64,000 nt of DNA from Streptomyces bikiniensis (GCA_000716465.1 JNWL01000013.1:1-64000), one strand, 5' to 3'. Positions 36,401 to 46,205 are shown, counted from the stretch's first letter. The notes: generated from the letters alone by a model not told the origin. Program-made: numbers and translations.

Positions 36401-37165
36401 ATGGCGAAGAACATCCAGTCGCTTGAAAGAGCGGCGGCCATGCTGCGACTGCTCGCGGGCGGCGAGCGCCGGCTCGGCCTTTCCGACATCGCGTCCTCGC
36501 TCGGGCTCGCCAAGGGAACGGCCCACGGGATCCTGCGCACCCTCCAGGCGGAGGGCTTCGTGGAGCAGGAGGCGGCCTCGGGCCGCTACCAGCTGGGCGC
36601 GGAGCTGCTGCGGCTGGGCAACAGCTACCTGGACGTGCACGAGCTGCGGGCGCGGGCCCTGGTCTGGACGGACGACCTGGCCCGGTCCAGCGGCGAGAGC
36701 GTGCACCTGGGGGTGCTGCACCAGCGGGGCGTACTGATCGTGCACCACGTCTTCCGGCCGGACGACAGCCGCCAGGTCCTGGAGGTGGGGGCCATGCAGC
36801 CGCTGCACTCCACGGCCCTGGGCAAGGTCCTCTCGGCGTACGACCCGGTGGCGCACAGCGAGGTGGTGGAGGCCGAGCGGGAGGCGCTCACGCCCCGGAC
36901 GACGACGGCCCTGGGGGACTTCGAGACGCTGCTCGACACGGTGCGGGCCCGGGGCTGGGCGGCGGACGTGGAGGAGACCTGGGAGGGCGTGGCGTCGGTG
37001 GCGGCGCCGATCCACGACCGGCGGCGGATGCCGGTGGGGGCGGTCGCGGTGACGGGCGCGGTGGAGCGGCTCTGCCCGGACGGCGAACTGCGCCCGGAGC
37101 TGGTGGCGGCGGTGCGGGACTGCGCCCGCGCGGTCTCGCGGGACCTGGGGGCGGGCCGCTTCTGA
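36401..37165 (+). CDS. gylR: IclR-family glycerol operon regulator GylR
   Basis: 254 residues, the same length as S. coelicolor GylR. The IclR winged HTH ('MAKNIQSLERAAAMLRLLAGG', 'GLSDIASSLGLAKGTAHGILRTLQ') is followed by the effector domain ('LHSTALGKVLSAYDP', 'VASVAAPIHD'). Position directly upstream of glpF-glpK-glpD identifies it as the glycerol regulator, which should be inactivated by a glycerol-derived ligand. The ATG at 36401 follows a GAGGGATAGGGG tract. It has its own terminator with a T-tract. Confidence 0.93.
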   Translation: MAKNIQSLERAAAMLRLLAGGERRLGLSDIASSLGLAKGTAHGILRTLQAEGFVEQEAASGRYQLGAELLRLGNSYLDVHELRARALVWTDDLARSSGESVHLGVLHQRGVLIVHHVFRPDDSRQVLEVGAMQPLHSTALGKVLSAYDPVAHSEVVEAEREALTPRTTTALGDFETLLDTVRARGWAADVEETWEGVASVAAPIHDRRRMPVGAVAVTGAVERLCPDGELRPELVAAVRDCARAVSRDLGAGRF

Positions 37166-37221
37166 GACCTCCGGGGCCCCTGCGCCCCGCCTCCCCCGCA
37201 CCCCCTCCTCCCCCCCTGGCG

Positions 37222-37257
37222 ACCCGCCGGTAACGATCGCGTTATCGGCGGGTTTTT
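37222..37257 (+). terminator. Rho-independent terminator after gylR
   Basis: A 14-bp stem with one mismatch (37222-37235 with 37240-37253) and a run of five T at 37253-37257. It is the most classical terminator in the window. Confidence 0.85.
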
Positions 37258-37314
37258 CACTTCCCAGACCCTTGACGCGCTGTTAACCCCGGGGCAAAAC
37301 TTCCGTTCATCGGT

Positions 37315-37329
37315 CGGCATTGCCGAACA
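37315..37329 (+). promoter_or_regulatory. Candidate GylR operator upstream of glpF
   Basis: CGGCATTGCCGAACA, containing the perfect dyad TCGGC-ATT-GCCGA. It shares its core with the site before gylR and lies about 125 bp upstream of the glpF start codon. Confidence 0.7.
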
Positions 37330-37455
37330 CCTAACGGCAATACGCGCTAGAGTGTGGCAGTGCCAAGGGCCGGCAACGCCCTCAACACGAGGGTGCGGAC
37401 CATCGGAGGGACCCGTGGTTCGCCTTCCCCTGGACGAAGGACAAAGGAGTCGCGG

Positions 37456-38214
37456 GTGTCCAGCTCCGACATCTTCCTCGGCGAGACCATCGGTACCGCC
37501 GTACTCATCCTGCTCGGCGGCGGTGTGTGCGCCGCCGTCACGCTCAAGAGCTCCAAGGCCCGGGGCGCGGGCTGGCTCGCGATCACCTTCGGGTGGGGCT
37601 TGGCCGTGATGACGGCCGTCTACATGACGGCTTCCCTCTCGGGCGCCCATCTGAACCCCGCCGTCACGGTCGGAATCGCGATCAAGGACGGGGCCTGGGG
37701 CGACGTGCCCGTCTACTTCGCCGGCCAGATACTCGGCGCGATGATCGGCGCGGCGCTGGTCTGGGTGGCCTACTACGGCCAGTTCCGGGCCCACCTCACG
37801 GACCCGGAGACCATCGGCGAGAAGCCGATCGAGGGCCCCGGCCCGGTGCTCGGCATCTTCTCCACGGGCCCCGAGATCCGCAACACCTGGCAGAACCTGG
37901 CCACCGAGGTCATCGGCACCGTCGTGCTCGTGCTCGCCGTGCTCACCCAGGGCCTCAACGACAGCGGCAAGGGCCTGGGCACCCTGGGCGCCCTGATCAC
38001 CGCCTTCGTCGTGGTCTCCATCGGCCTCTCGCTCGGCGGCCCGACCGGTTACGCCATCAACCCGGCCCGCGACCTCGGCCCGCGCATCGTGCACGCCCTG
38101 CTGCCGCTGCCGAACAAGGGCGGCTCCGACTGGGGCTACGCCTGGATCCCGGTCGCCGGTCCCCTGATCGGCGGCGCCCTCGCCGCGGGTATCTACACCC
38201 TCGCGTTCGCCTGA
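37456..38214 (+). CDS. glpF: Glycerol uptake facilitator (gylC/glpF)
   Basis: 252-residue aquaglyceroporin with six helices. Both NPA boxes are intact: 'SGAHLNPAV' and '[13 protein letters not shown]'; the second with Asp-Leu-Gly-Pro-Arg marks the glycerol-conducting branch. The GTG at 37456 follows AAGGAG by 6 nt, which overrides the longer open frame. First gene of the operon, 35 bp before glpK. Called gylC in S. coelicolor. Confidence 0.95.
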   Translation: MSSSDIFLGETIGTAVLILLGGGVCAAVTLKSSKARGAGWLAITFGWGLAVMTAVYMTASLSGAHLNPAVTVGIAIKDGAWGDVPVYFAGQILGAMIGAALVWVAYYGQFRAHLTDPETIGEKPIEGPGPVLGIFSTGPEIRNTWQNLATEVIGTVVLVLAVLTQGLNDSGKGLGTLGALITAFVVVSIGLSLGGPTGYAINPARDLGPRIVHALLPLPNKGGSDWGYAWIPVAGPLIGGALAAGIYTLAFA

Positions 38215-38249
38215 GCCGTCCTTCTTCCAGACCCCCCTTGGAGCACACC

Positions 38250-39785
38250 GTGACCGACGCCCACACCTCCGGCCCCTTCATCGCCGCCATCGACCAGGGC
38301 ACCACCTCCTCCCGCTGCATCGTCTTCGACAAGGACGGCCGGATCGTCTCCGTCGACCAGAAGGAGCACGAGCAGATCTTCCCCAAGCCGGGCTGGGTGG
38401 AGCACGACGCCGCCGAGATCTGGACCAACGTCCAGGAGGTCGTCGCCGGCGCCCTGGAGAAGGCGGAGATCACCGCCGCCGACGTCAAGGCCATCGGCAT
38501 CACCAACCAGCGCGAGACCACGCTGCTGTGGGACAAGCACACCGGCGAGCCCGTCCACAACGCCCTCGTCTGGCAGGACACCCGCACCGACGCCCTCTGC
38601 CGGGAGCTCGGCCGCAACGTCGGCCAGGACCGCTTCCGCCGCGAGACCGGCCTCCCCCTCGCCTCGTACTTCTCCGGCCCCAAGGTCCGCTGGCTGCTCG
38701 ACAACGTCGAGGGGCTGCGCGAGCGCGCCGAGCGCGGCGACATCCTCTTCGGCACCATGGACTCCTGGGTCATCTGGAACCTGACCGGCGGCGTCGACGG
38801 CGGCGTGCACGTCACCGACGTCACCAACGCCTCCCGCACCATGCTGATGAACCTCCACGAGATGGCGTGGGACGAGCGCATCCTGCACTCCATGGACGTC
38901 CCGGCCGCCGTGCTGCCGGAGATCCGCTCCTCCGCCGAGGTGTACGGCACGGTCAAGGGCGGCATCCTCGACGGCGTCCCGGTCGCCTCCGCGCTCGGCG
39001 ACCAGCAGGCCGCCCTGTTCGGCCAGACGTGTTTCGCCGAGGGCGAGGCCAAGTCCACGTACGGCACCGGCACCTTCATGCTGATGAACACCGGCGAGAA
39101 GATCATCAACTCCTACAGCGGCCTGCTGACCACGGTCGGCTACCGGATCGGCGACGAGAAGCCGGTCTACGCCCTGGAGGGCTCGATCGCCGTCACCGGC
39201 TCCCTGGTGCAGTGGATGCGCGACCAGATGGGCCTGATCAAGTCCGCCGCCGAGATCGAGACCCTCGCCTCCTCGGTCGAGGACAACGGCGGCGCCTACT
39301 TCGTCCCGGCCTTCTCCGGCCTGTTCGCCCCGTACTGGCGCTCCGACGCGCGCGGTGTCATCGCCGGCCTCACCCGGTACGTCACCAAGGCGCACATCGC
39401 CCGCGCCGTCCTGGAGGCCACCGCCTGGCAGACCCGCGAGATCACCGACGCCATGACGAAGGACTCCGGCGTCGAGCTGACCGCGCTCAAGGTCGACGGC
39501 GGCATGACCTCCAACAACCTGCTGATGCAGACCCTCTCGGACTTCCTGGACGCGCCCGTCGTGCGCCCCATGGTCGCCGAGACCACCTGCCTCGGCGCCG
39601 CCTACGCCGCCGGCCTGGCCGTCGGCTTCTGGCCGGACACGGACGCGCTGCGCGCCAACTGGCGCCGCGCCGCCGAATGGACCCCCCGCATGGACGCCGA
39701 CAAGCGCGACCGCGAGTACAAGAGCTGGCTGAAGGCCGTCGAGCGCTCCATGGGCTGGCTCGAAGACGAGTCCGACGAGCAGTAA
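38250..39785 (+). CDS. glpK: Glycerol kinase (gylA/glpK)
   Basis: 511-residue FGGY-family kinase that makes sn-glycerol 3-phosphate from glycerol and ATP. '[18 protein letters not shown]' is the N-terminal phosphate loop; '[13 protein letters not shown]', 'VWQDTRT', '[10 protein letters not shown]' and '[14 protein letters not shown]' complete the kinase core. The GTG at 38250 follows TTGGAG. The stop codon lies in a 13-bp direct repeat that continues into the ribosome site of glpD, 27 bp downstream. Confidence 0.96.
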   Translation: MTDAHTSGPFIAAIDQGTTSSRCIVFDKDGRIVSVDQKEHEQIFPKPGWVEHDAAEIWTNVQEVVAGALEKAEITAADVKAIGITNQRETTLLWDKHTGEPVHNALVWQDTRTDALCRELGRNVGQDRFRRETGLPLASYFSGPKVRWLLDNVEGLRERAERGDILFGTMDSWVIWNLTGGVDGGVHVTDVTNASRTMLMNLHEMAWDERILHSMDVPAAVLPEIRSSAEVYGTVKGGILDGVPVASALGDQQAALFGQTCFAEGEAKSTYGTGTFMLMNTGEKIINSYSGLLTTVGYRIGDEKPVYALEGSIAVTGSLVQWMRDQMGLIKSAAEIETLASSVEDNGGAYFVPAFSGLFAPYWRSDARGVIAGLTRYVTKAHIARAVLEATAWQTREITDAMTKDSGVELTALKVDGGMTSNNLLMQTLSDFLDAPVVRPMVAETTCLGAAYAAGLAVGFWPDTDALRANWRRAAEWTPRMDADKRDREYKSWLKAVERSMGWLEDESDEQ

Positions 39786-39808
39786 GAGCGAGCAGTAAGA
39801 GGAGTAAG
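39777..39808 (+). repeat. 13-bp direct repeat across the glpK stop codon and glpD ribosome site
   Basis: Copies GAGCAGTAAGAGC (39777) and GAGCAGTAAGAGG (39790), then a partial AGTAAG (39803). The first contains the TAA stop; the join of the second and third forms the AGGAG ribosome site of glpD. Confidence 0.8.
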
Positions 39809-39812
39809 CGAC

Positions 39813-41417
39813 ATGACCACCCTGCAGAGCGTCCCCGCCCTGGGGACGCGCCCGGCTGCCGGTTCCCTGCCGAGCCGCGCCGAGACCCGGGAACAGCTCT
39901 CCAAGGCGACGTACGACCTCCTGGTGATCGGCGGCGGCATCCTGGGCATCTCCACCGCCTGGCACGCCGCGCAGTCGGGCCTGCGGGTGGCCCTGGTGGA
40001 CGCCGGCGACTTCGCCGGCGCCACCTCCTCCGCCTCCTCCAAGCTGCTCCACGGCGGCCTGCGCTATCTGCAGACCGGCGCGGTGAAGCTGGTGGCGGAG
40101 AACCACTTCGAGCGGCGCGCGGTCTCCCGCCAGGTGGCCCCGCACCTCGCCAACCCGCTCACCTTCTACCTGCCCGTCTACAAGGGCGGCCCGCACGGCG
40201 CCGCCAAGCTGGGCGCCGGCGTCTTCGCGTACTCCGCGCTCTCGGCGTTCGGCGACGGCGTCGGCCACCTGCTCTCCCCCGCCAAGGCCGCGCAGGACGT
40301 GCCGGAGCTGCGGACCGACGACCTGAAGGCCGTGGCCGTCTACGGCGACGACCAGATGAACGACGCCCGGATGGCGCTGATGACGGTCCGCGCCGCGGTC
40401 GACGCCGGCGCCACCGTCCTCAACCACGCCGAGGTCACCGGTCTGCGCTTCACCCGCGGCCGGGTCACCGGCGCCGAGCTGAAGGACCGCACCGGCGGCG
40501 AGGAGTTCGGCGTGAACGCCCGTCTGGTCCTCAACGCGACCGGCCCGTGGGTGGACCACCTGCGGAAGATGGAGGACCCGAACGCGGCCCCCTCCATCCG
40601 CCTCTCCAAGGGCGCGCACCTGGTCCTCAAGCGGACCTCGCCGTGGAGGGCCGCGCTCGCCACCCCGATCGACAAGTACCGCATCACCTTCGCCCTCCCC
40701 TGGGAGGACATGCTGCTGCTCGGCACCACCGACGAGGAGTACGAGGGCGACCCCGGCCAGGTCGAGGTCACCGAGAAGGACACCGCCCAGATCCTGGACG
40801 AGGCCGCCTTCTCCATCCGCGACCAGCAGCTGTCGCGCGACCTGATCACGTACGCCTTCGCCGGTCTGCGGGTGCTCCCCGGCGGCCCCGGTGACACCTC
40901 CAAGGCCAAGCGCGAGACGGTCGTGACCGAGGGCCGCGGCGGGATGCTGTCGGTGGCCGGCGGCAAGTGGACGACCTTCCGCCACATCGGCCGCACGGTC
41001 ATGAAGAAGCTGGAGTCGCTGCCCGGGCACCCGCTCGGCGAGGACTACGAGCCGGTGTCCGCGCTGCCGAAGCGGCTGCCGCTGCCCGGCATAGCCAACC
41101 CGAACGCGGTCGCCCACCGGCTGCTCGTCGACGGCCCGGCGCCCGGTCCGCGCATGGCCGCCGACACCGCCAAGCACCTGGCGACCCACTACGGCTCGCT
41201 CTCCTTCGAGATCGCCCGCATGGCGAACGAGAACCCGGAGCTGGCCCGCCGCGTCCACCCGGACGCGCCGGAGATCTGGGCGCAGGTCGCCTACGCCCGC
41301 GACCACGAGTGGGCCGAGACGGCCGACGACGTGCTGCGCCGCCGCACGACGCTGACCATCCGCGGCCTGGCGACGGACGAGGTCCGCGCCGGGGTCGAGG
41401 CGATGCTCGGCAAGTAA
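39813..41417 (+). CDS. glpD: Glycerol-3-phosphate dehydrogenase (gylB/glpD)
   Basis: 534-residue FAD enzyme that oxidises glycerol 3-phosphate to dihydroxyacetone phosphate at the membrane, passing electrons to quinone. The FAD motif 'LLVIGGGILGISTAWHAAQSGL' is at about residues 34-55; 'SSASSKLLHGGLRYLQ' is the family signature. The C-terminal domain contains 'ARDHEWAETADDVLRRRTTL'. The ATG at 39813 has AGGAG. Last gene of the operon; the stop codon lies in the first of four 14-bp repeat copies, which lead into the terminator. Confidence 0.95.
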   Translation: MTTLQSVPALGTRPAAGSLPSRAETREQLSKATYDLLVIGGGILGISTAWHAAQSGLRVALVDAGDFAGATSSASSKLLHGGLRYLQTGAVKLVAENHFERRAVSRQVAPHLANPLTFYLPVYKGGPHGAAKLGAGVFAYSALSAFGDGVGHLLSPAKAAQDVPELRTDDLKAVAVYGDDQMNDARMALMTVRAAVDAGATVLNHAEVTGLRFTRGRVTGAELKDRTGGEEFGVNARLVLNATGPWVDHLRKMEDPNAAPSIRLSKGAHLVLKRTSPWRAALATPIDKYRITFALPWEDMLLLGTTDEEYEGDPGQVEVTEKDTAQILDEAAFSIRDQQLSRDLITYAFAGLRVLPGGPGDTSKAKRETVVTEGRGGMLSVAGGKWTTFRHIGRTVMKKLESLPGHPLGEDYEPVSALPKRLPLPGIANPNAVAHRLLVDGPAPGPRMAADTAKHLATHYGSLSFEIARMANENPELARRVHPDAPEIWAQVAYARDHEWAETADDVLRRRTTLTIRGLATDEVRAGVEAMLGK

Positions 41418-41470
41418 CGCGCCGCGGAAGCGAGTCACCCCCAGCGGGTCACCCGCGGCAAGTCGCCCGC
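41409..41470 (+). repeat. 14-bp tandem repeat from the glpD stop codon
   Basis: Copies at 41409 (GGCAAGTAACGCGC, holding the TAA stop), 41429 (AGCGAGTCACCCCC), 41443 (AGCGGGTCACCCGC) and 41457 (GGCAAGTCGCCCGC). The last is nearly the first with TAA replaced by TCG. Confidence 0.75.
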
Positions 41471-41474
41471 TTCC

Positions 41475-41505
41475 AGGGGCGGTTCCTCTCCGAGGGACCG
41501 CCCCT
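41475..41505 (+). terminator. Terminator of the glycerol operon
   Basis: A 14-bp stem with one G-T pair (41475-41488 with 41492-41505), directly after the 14-bp repeats. Confidence 0.8.
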
Positions 41506-41561
41506 TCGGCGTGCCACGTCCCGTCCACACGCCCGCAACACTCCGCGCGCAGAGTTGAAGC

Positions 41562-42623
41562 ATGAAGTTTCAGGTGCTCACGATCGTCCACCACTCCCCG
41601 CACCCGCTCACCGGCGAAATCCTCTCCGCCGCCGACCGGTTGGAGCAGGTCGTCACGCTCGGCGAGACCGCCGAGCGGCTGGGGTTCGACGCGTACGCGG
41701 TCGGCGAGCGGCACGCGGGCCCGTTCCTCTCCTCCGCCCCGACCGTGCTGCTCGCCGCGCTCGCCGCCCGCACCACCCGGATCCGGCTCCTCACCGGCGT
41801 GACCGTGGTCGCGATCCTCGACCCGGTCCGGGTCGCCGAGGACTACGCCACCCTCGACCAGCTCTCCCGGGGCCGGGTCGAACTCGTCGTCGGCAAGGGC
41901 GCGGAGGCCGGCCACTTCGACCTCTTCGGCCTGGACGAGGAACGGCAGTGGGACCTCCAGAAGGAGAAGTACGAGCTGCTGCGCCGCCTCTGGACGGAGG
42001 AAGGCGTCGACTGGGAGGGCGAGTTCCGTCCCGCCCTGAAGGGCGTGACCACGGTGCCGCGCCCGTACGCCGGCCCGCCCCGGGTCTGGCACGGCTCGGC
42101 CACCAGCCTCAACTCCCCCGAGCTCGCGGCGAAGGACGGCGACCCGCTCTTCACCGCCAACGCGATCCAGCCCCGCGAGGCGTACGCGCGGCTCGTCGCC
42201 CACTACCGCGAGAAGTTCGAGGAGTACGGGCACGATCCGGCCCACGCGCGCGTGGCGGCCGGTTCCGGCGGCCTGCTCATCGCCGACACCCCCGAGCAGG
42301 CGGTCGCCCGCTACAAGGACCTGTACGAGGCGAAGGTCCGGCAGAGCTTCCGGCCGCACCTGGAGGGGAAGGCCGGCTACAACACCCCGTTCCGCACGAT
42401 CGAGGACGCCGTCGCGGGCGGCCCCCAGCTGATCGGCTCGCCGCAGCAGATCATCGACAAGATCCTCGGCTACCACGAGCACTACGGGCACGACCTCCAG
42501 TCCGTCACGGTCGACACCTTCAACCAGTCGACGGCCGAACAGATCGAGACGCTCCAGCGGTTCGCCGAGGAGATCGCGCCGGTGGTCCGGAGGGAGGCGC
42601 CCAGCACGCTCTGGGAGGAGTGA
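41562..42623 (+). CDS. LLM-class flavin-dependent oxidoreductase
   Basis: 353 residues of the bacterial luciferase-like TIM barrel. 'ADRLEQVVTLGETAERLGFDAYAVGERHAG' and 'RVAEDYATLDQLSRGRVELVVGKG' are typical of the FMN-using alkanal monooxygenase-like group; 'GSPQQIIDKIL' near the end is the family's C-terminal signature. The substrate is unknown. It stands alone between the glycerol operon and the PAC2 gene; a weak GAAG precedes the ATG. Confidence 0.9.
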   Translation: MKFQVLTIVHHSPHPLTGEILSAADRLEQVVTLGETAERLGFDAYAVGERHAGPFLSSAPTVLLAALAARTTRIRLLTGVTVVAILDPVRVAEDYATLDQLSRGRVELVVGKGAEAGHFDLFGLDEERQWDLQKEKYELLRRLWTEEGVDWEGEFRPALKGVTTVPRPYAGPPRVWHGSATSLNSPELAAKDGDPLFTANAIQPREAYARLVAHYREKFEEYGHDPAHARVAAGSGGLLIADTPEQAVARYKDLYEAKVRQSFRPHLEGKAGYNTPFRTIEDAVAGGPQLIGSPQQIIDKILGYHEHYGHDLQSVTVDTFNQSTAEQIETLQRFAEEIAPVVRREAPSTLWEE

Positions 42624-42764
42624 CCCCGCCGTGTGCGGAGGCGAGTTCCTGGGTAGTCGATCAAGGCCGCACGGGTTTTCGGGGACGTCCGGGGGCTGCG
42701 GACGGACCGCCGGAAAGCCGTAAGGTTGGTCCGTACGACAGGAACTTCGAGAAGGAGGCGCTGG

Positions 42765-43874
42765 GTGATCGAGCTCGAGGGGGTGCCCGAGCTGATCGAC
42801 CCGGTCATGGTGGCCGCGTTCGAGGGCTGGAACGACGCCGGGGACGCCGCCTCCACCGCGGTCGCCCATCTGGACCGGGAGTGGAAGGGCGAGGTGTTCG
42901 CGGCGCTCGACGCCGAGGACTACTACGACTTCCAGGTGAACCGGCCCACGGTCTTCCTGGACAACGGCGTGCGGAAGATCACCTGGCCGACGACCAGACT
43001 CTCCGTGGTCCGGGTGGGCGGCGACAAGCCCCGTGACCTGGTGCTCGTGCGCGGGATCGAGCCCTCGATGCGCTGGCGCTCCTTCTGCAACGAGCTGCTC
43101 GCCTTCGCGCACGAGCTGGGCGTGGAGATGGTGGTGATCCTGGGCGCGCTGCTCGGGGACACCCCGCACACCCGGCCGGTCCCGGTCAGCGGGGTGACCT
43201 CCGACCCGGACCTGGCGCGCACGATGGACCTGGAGGAGACCCGCTACGAGGGCCCGACGGGCATCGTGGGCATCCTCCAGGAGGCGTGCACGCACGCGGG
43301 CGTGCCGGCGGTGAGCCTGTGGGCCGCGGTGCCGCACTACGTGTCGCAGCCGCCGAACCCGAAGGCGACGCTGGCGCTGCTGAACCGCCTGGAGGACCTG
43401 ATCGGGCTGCGCATCCCGCTGGGCGAGCTGCCCGAGGACGCGCGGGCCTGGCAGCTGGGCGTGGACCAGCTGGCCGCCGAGGACAGCGAGGTCGCCGAGT
43501 ACGTGCAGACCCTGGAGGAGGCGCGGGACACCGCGGAGCTCCCGGAGGCGTCCGGCGAGGCGATCGCCCGCGAGTTCGAGCGGTACCTGCGGCGGCGCGA
43601 GCCGGGCGCGGGGCCGGGCTCCGGTCCCGGGGTGGCGACGGAGGGCGGGGACTCCCCGTTCCTGCGGGACCCCGGCAGCGGCCGCACGCGCCCGCCGAAG
43701 CCGGAGCAGCCGGGACCGGAATCGGTGCCGGGCGCCACCGGGGACGCCGGGGGGAACCAGCCCGACGAGGGGCCCGAGAACGAGGGTCCGGAGAAGGAGA
43801 GTCCGGAGAGCGAAGGCCCGGACGGCGAGGGCCCGGAGAACGGTGGGGCCCCGGACGGCGACTCCGGCACGTAG
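42765..43874 (+). CDS. PAC2 family protein with repetitive acidic tail
   Basis: 369 residues. Residues 1-280 form a PAC2 (proteasome assembly chaperone 2-like) domain: 'VMVAAFEGWNDAGDAAS', 'ILGALLGDTPHTRPV', 'ACTHAGVPAVSLWAAVPHYV'. A role in proteasome assembly is suggested by the fold name only. Residues about 285-369 are disordered and built of pentapeptides GPENE, GPEKE, SPESE, GPDGE, GPENG encoded by 15-bp DNA repeats right up to the stop codon. The GTG at 42765 follows AAGGAGG. Conserved between metH and mshC in actinobacteria (Rv2125 position). Confidence 0.92.
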   Translation: MIELEGVPELIDPVMVAAFEGWNDAGDAASTAVAHLDREWKGEVFAALDAEDYYDFQVNRPTVFLDNGVRKITWPTTRLSVVRVGGDKPRDLVLVRGIEPSMRWRSFCNELLAFAHELGVEMVVILGALLGDTPHTRPVPVSGVTSDPDLARTMDLEETRYEGPTGIVGILQEACTHAGVPAVSLWAAVPHYVSQPPNPKATLALLNRLEDLIGLRIPLGELPEDARAWQLGVDQLAAEDSEVAEYVQTLEEARDTAELPEASGEAIAREFERYLRRREPGAGPGSGPGVATEGGDSPFLRDPGSGRTRPPKPEQPGPESVPGATGDAGGNQPDEGPENEGPEKESPESEGPDGEGPENGGAPDGDSGT

Positions 43875-43893
43875 CCGGCGAAGGGCGATGCGG

Positions 43894-43927
43894 AAGGAGG
43901 GGCGTCCGGTTCCGGGCGCCCCTCCTT
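43894..43927. terminator. Bidirectional hairpin between PAC2 gene and mshC
   Basis: A 16-bp stem with one G-T pair (43894-43909 with 43912-43927) between convergent genes. Confidence 0.8.
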
Positions 43928-43963
43928 CATGCCGTCACGTGCGTACGGGACCTCTCCGGCGTC

Positions 43964-45193
43964 CTACAGGGCGACGCCCAGGAGCGCGTCGACCGTGCGG
44001 GAGACGAGCCCGGGGGCGGACTCGTCGGTGCCGCCGCCGGACTCCTGGAGCGCGGCCCAGCGGTCGACCGCGGCGAGCGCGGCCGGCGCGTCGAGATCGT
44101 CGGAGAGGGCCTCGCGGACCTCCTCGACGAGGGCGTCGGCGGACGGCCCGTCGGGGCGGGAGACCGCGGCGCGCCAGCGGCCGAGGCGCTCCACGGCGTC
44201 CTGGAGGACCCGGTCGGTCCACTCCCAGTCGGCGCGGTAGTGGTGGGAGAGGAGCGTGAGCCGGATGGCGGCCGGGTCGACGCCGTCGCGGCGCAGCTTC
44301 GAGACGAAGACCAGGTTGCCCCTGGACTTGGACATCTTCTCGCCGTCGAGGCCGACCATGCCGGCGTGGACGTACGCCTTGGCCATCGGGAACTCGCCGG
44401 TGAGGGCCTGGGCGTGCGAGGCGCCCATCTCGTGGTGCGGGAAGACCAGGTCGGAGCCGCCGCCCTGCACGTCGAAGCCCATGCCGAGGTGGTCGAGGGC
44501 GATGGCGACGCACTCGATGTGCCAGCCGGGTCGGCCCGCGCCGAGGCTGCCGCCGTCCCAGCTCGGCTCGCCCTCGCGGGCGGCCATCCAGAGCATGGGG
44601 TCGAGCGGGTTCTTCTTGCCGGGGCGCTCGGGGTCGCCGCCGCGCTCGGCGGAGAGGTGGCGCATCAGCTCGGTGTCGTAGTGCGAGACCTGGCCGAAGT
44701 GCGGGTCGGCGTCGACGGAGAAGTAGACGTCGCCGTCGAGCTCGTAGGCGGCGCCGGAGTCCCGCAGGCGCTCGACGAGCGGGACGATGCCCGGTATGGC
44801 CTCGACCGCGCCGATGTAGTGCTGCGGCGGCAGCATGCGCAGGGCGGTCATGTCCTCGCGGAAGAGGGCGGTCTCGCGCTCGGCGAGACCGACCCAGTCG
44901 ATGCCGTCGCGGATCGCGCGCTCCAGGAGGGGGTCGTCCACGTCCGTCACGTTCTGGACGTAGTGAACCTGCCGCTTGGTGTCGAGCCACACGCGCTGAA
45001 CGAGGTCGAACGCGTTGTAGGTCGCCGCGTGACCCATGTGGGTCGCGTCGTACGGGGTGATGCCGCAGACGTAGATACGGGCGACGGGGCCGGGGGCGAG
45101 GGTGACTCGTCCGCCGGTCGCTGTGTCGTGGATCCGGAGGTCGCGGCCCTTGCCGGGAAGGGCGGGGACCTCAGAAGCGGGCCAGGCATGCAT
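43964..45193 (-). CDS. mshC: Cysteine:glucosaminyl-inositol ligase MshC (mycothiol biosynthesis)
   Basis: 409 residues, a paralogue of cysteinyl-tRNA synthetase without the anticodon-binding domain. MshC couples cysteine to 1-D-myo-inosityl-2-amino-2-deoxy-glucopyranoside with ATP, the third dedicated mycothiol step. '[20 protein letters not shown]' contains the HIGH-equivalent and a zinc Cys; '[15 protein letters not shown]' carries further ligands; the KMSKS box is '[11 protein letters not shown]'. No Shine-Dalgarno precedes the ATG; TACGCT is 6 nt upstream. The neighbouring trio upstream is conserved with it in actinobacteria. Confidence 0.97.
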   Translation of the reverse strand: MHAWPASEVPALPGKGRDLRIHDTATGGRVTLAPGPVARIYVCGITPYDATHMGHAATYNAFDLVQRVWLDTKRQVHYVQNVTDVDDPLLERAIRDGIDWVGLAERETALFREDMTALRMLPPQHYIGAVEAIPGIVPLVERLRDSGAAYELDGDVYFSVDADPHFGQVSHYDTELMRHLSAERGGDPERPGKKNPLDPMLWMAAREGEPSWDGGSLGAGRPGWHIECVAIALDHLGMGFDVQGGGSDLVFPHHEMGASHAQALTGEFPMAKAYVHAGMVGLDGEKMSKSRGNLVFVSKLRRDGVDPAAIRLTLLSHHYRADWEWTDRVLQDAVERLGRWRAAVSRPDGPSADALVEEVREALSDDLDAPAALAAVDRWAALQESGGGTDESAPGLVSRTVDALLGVAL

Positions 45194-45199
45194 GACCCG

Positions 45200-45205
45200 A
45201 GCGTA
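45200..45205 (-). promoter_or_regulatory. Candidate leaderless -10 hexamer TACGCT of mshC
   Basis: Six nucleotides before the mshC ATG; no ribosome site in between. Confidence 0.45.
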
Positions 45206-45398
45206 ACCGGACAGGTGTTCCGGATACGAACCGGATCCGGGATCTTGACCGATTAGGCGGTCTTGCGGGACGAATGCGTGCGTGCGTACCCCTGGGGGGT
45301 GCCTTTCGACGCCGCTCGGCTTGGCCGAAACCTTTCGGTCGAACCCCTGGGGTGCCGGGGTCGTACGGGACCGGGAGCGACGTCCGGGACGGCGGTTC

Positions 45399-46205
45399 TC
45401 AGACGGGCGGCCAGGGGATGGCGGGCCACTGCCCCGAGGGCTCCGGGTGGCGGCCGCTCGCCCGCATCGCCTCCACGCGGGCGCGTACCGCCGCCACTTC
45501 GGCAGCGGTGAGCAGTTCGGCCAGTCGGGTGGCGAGCGGCGCCCCCGGCTCCAGGGACCGGCCGAGCCCGTCGAGGACCTCGACCGCCTCGGCGGGCAGC
45601 TCCTCGCCCGCCCACCCCCACAGCAGGGTGCGCAGCTTGTCCTCGACGTGGAAGGTGACCCCGTGGTCGATGCCGTACAGGTGTCCGCCGGCGGCCGGCA
45701 GCAGGTGACCGCCCTTGCGGTCGCCGTTGTTGATCACGGCGTCCAGGACGGCGAGCCGCCGCAGCCCGGGGGTGTCGGCGTGGACGAGGAGGGCGGTGCG
45801 GCCCTCGCCGACCTCGGCCTCCCCGACGGCCTTCCAGCCCTCCCCCGGTTCCCCGTCCTCGGTGAGGGCGAGCAGCCGCGCCCCGGGGTCGGCCTCGATC
45901 CAGAGCTGGACCATGCCCTCCCCGTACGGGCCGTCGCGCAGGACCGTCGGCGGGACCAGGCCCCAGCCGGTGGCCTCGGAGACCTCGTACGCGGCGACCT
46001 CGCGCCGGGCGAGGTTCCCGTCGGGAAAGTCCCACAGGGGCCGCTCCCCCGCGACCGGCTTGTAGACGCAGGCCGCCTCCTGGCCCTCGTGGGCGACGGA
46101 GCAGTACAGGACGGCGTTGGAGGCCTCGCGGATCCTGCCGCGCACGGTCAGCTCACCGCGGGCGAGCAGGTCCGCGCCCGGCAGGGTCTGGGGGCTGCTG
46201 CTCAT
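45399..46205 (-). CDS. SCO1664-family protein, PI3/PI4-kinase-like
   Basis: 268 residues of the actinobacterial family with a remote phosphatidylinositol-kinase-like fold. '[19 protein letters not shown]' resembles the ATP-binding Lys strand, and '[15 protein letters not shown]' with 'GIDHGVTFH' resembles the catalytic HxD...N and metal DxG-like segments. Function unknown. The ATG at 46205 overlaps the stop codon of the DUF3090 gene (ATGA), so the two are translationally coupled. Confidence 0.9.
   Translation of the reverse strand: MSSSPQTLPGADLLARGELTVRGRIREASNAVLYCSVAHEGQEAACVYKPVAGERPLWDFPDGNLARREVAAYEVSEATGWGLVPPTVLRDGPYGEGMVQLWIEADPGARLLALTEDGEPGEGWKAVGEAEVGEGRTALLVHADTPGLRRLAVLDAVINNGDRKGGHLLPAAGGHLYGIDHGVTFHVEDKLRTLLWGWAGEELPAEAVEVLDGLGRSLEPGAPLATRLAELLTAAEVAAVRARVEAMRASGRHPEPSGQWPAIPWPPV

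Noticed and set aside
38193..43337. A 1714-codon open frame on the minus strand
   Set aside because: It is antisense to glpK, glpD, the LLM oxidoreductase and the PAC2 gene, all of which show clear domains. Its product is Val/Gly/Asp/Arg-rich with no motif, the usual shadow of third-position GC bias.
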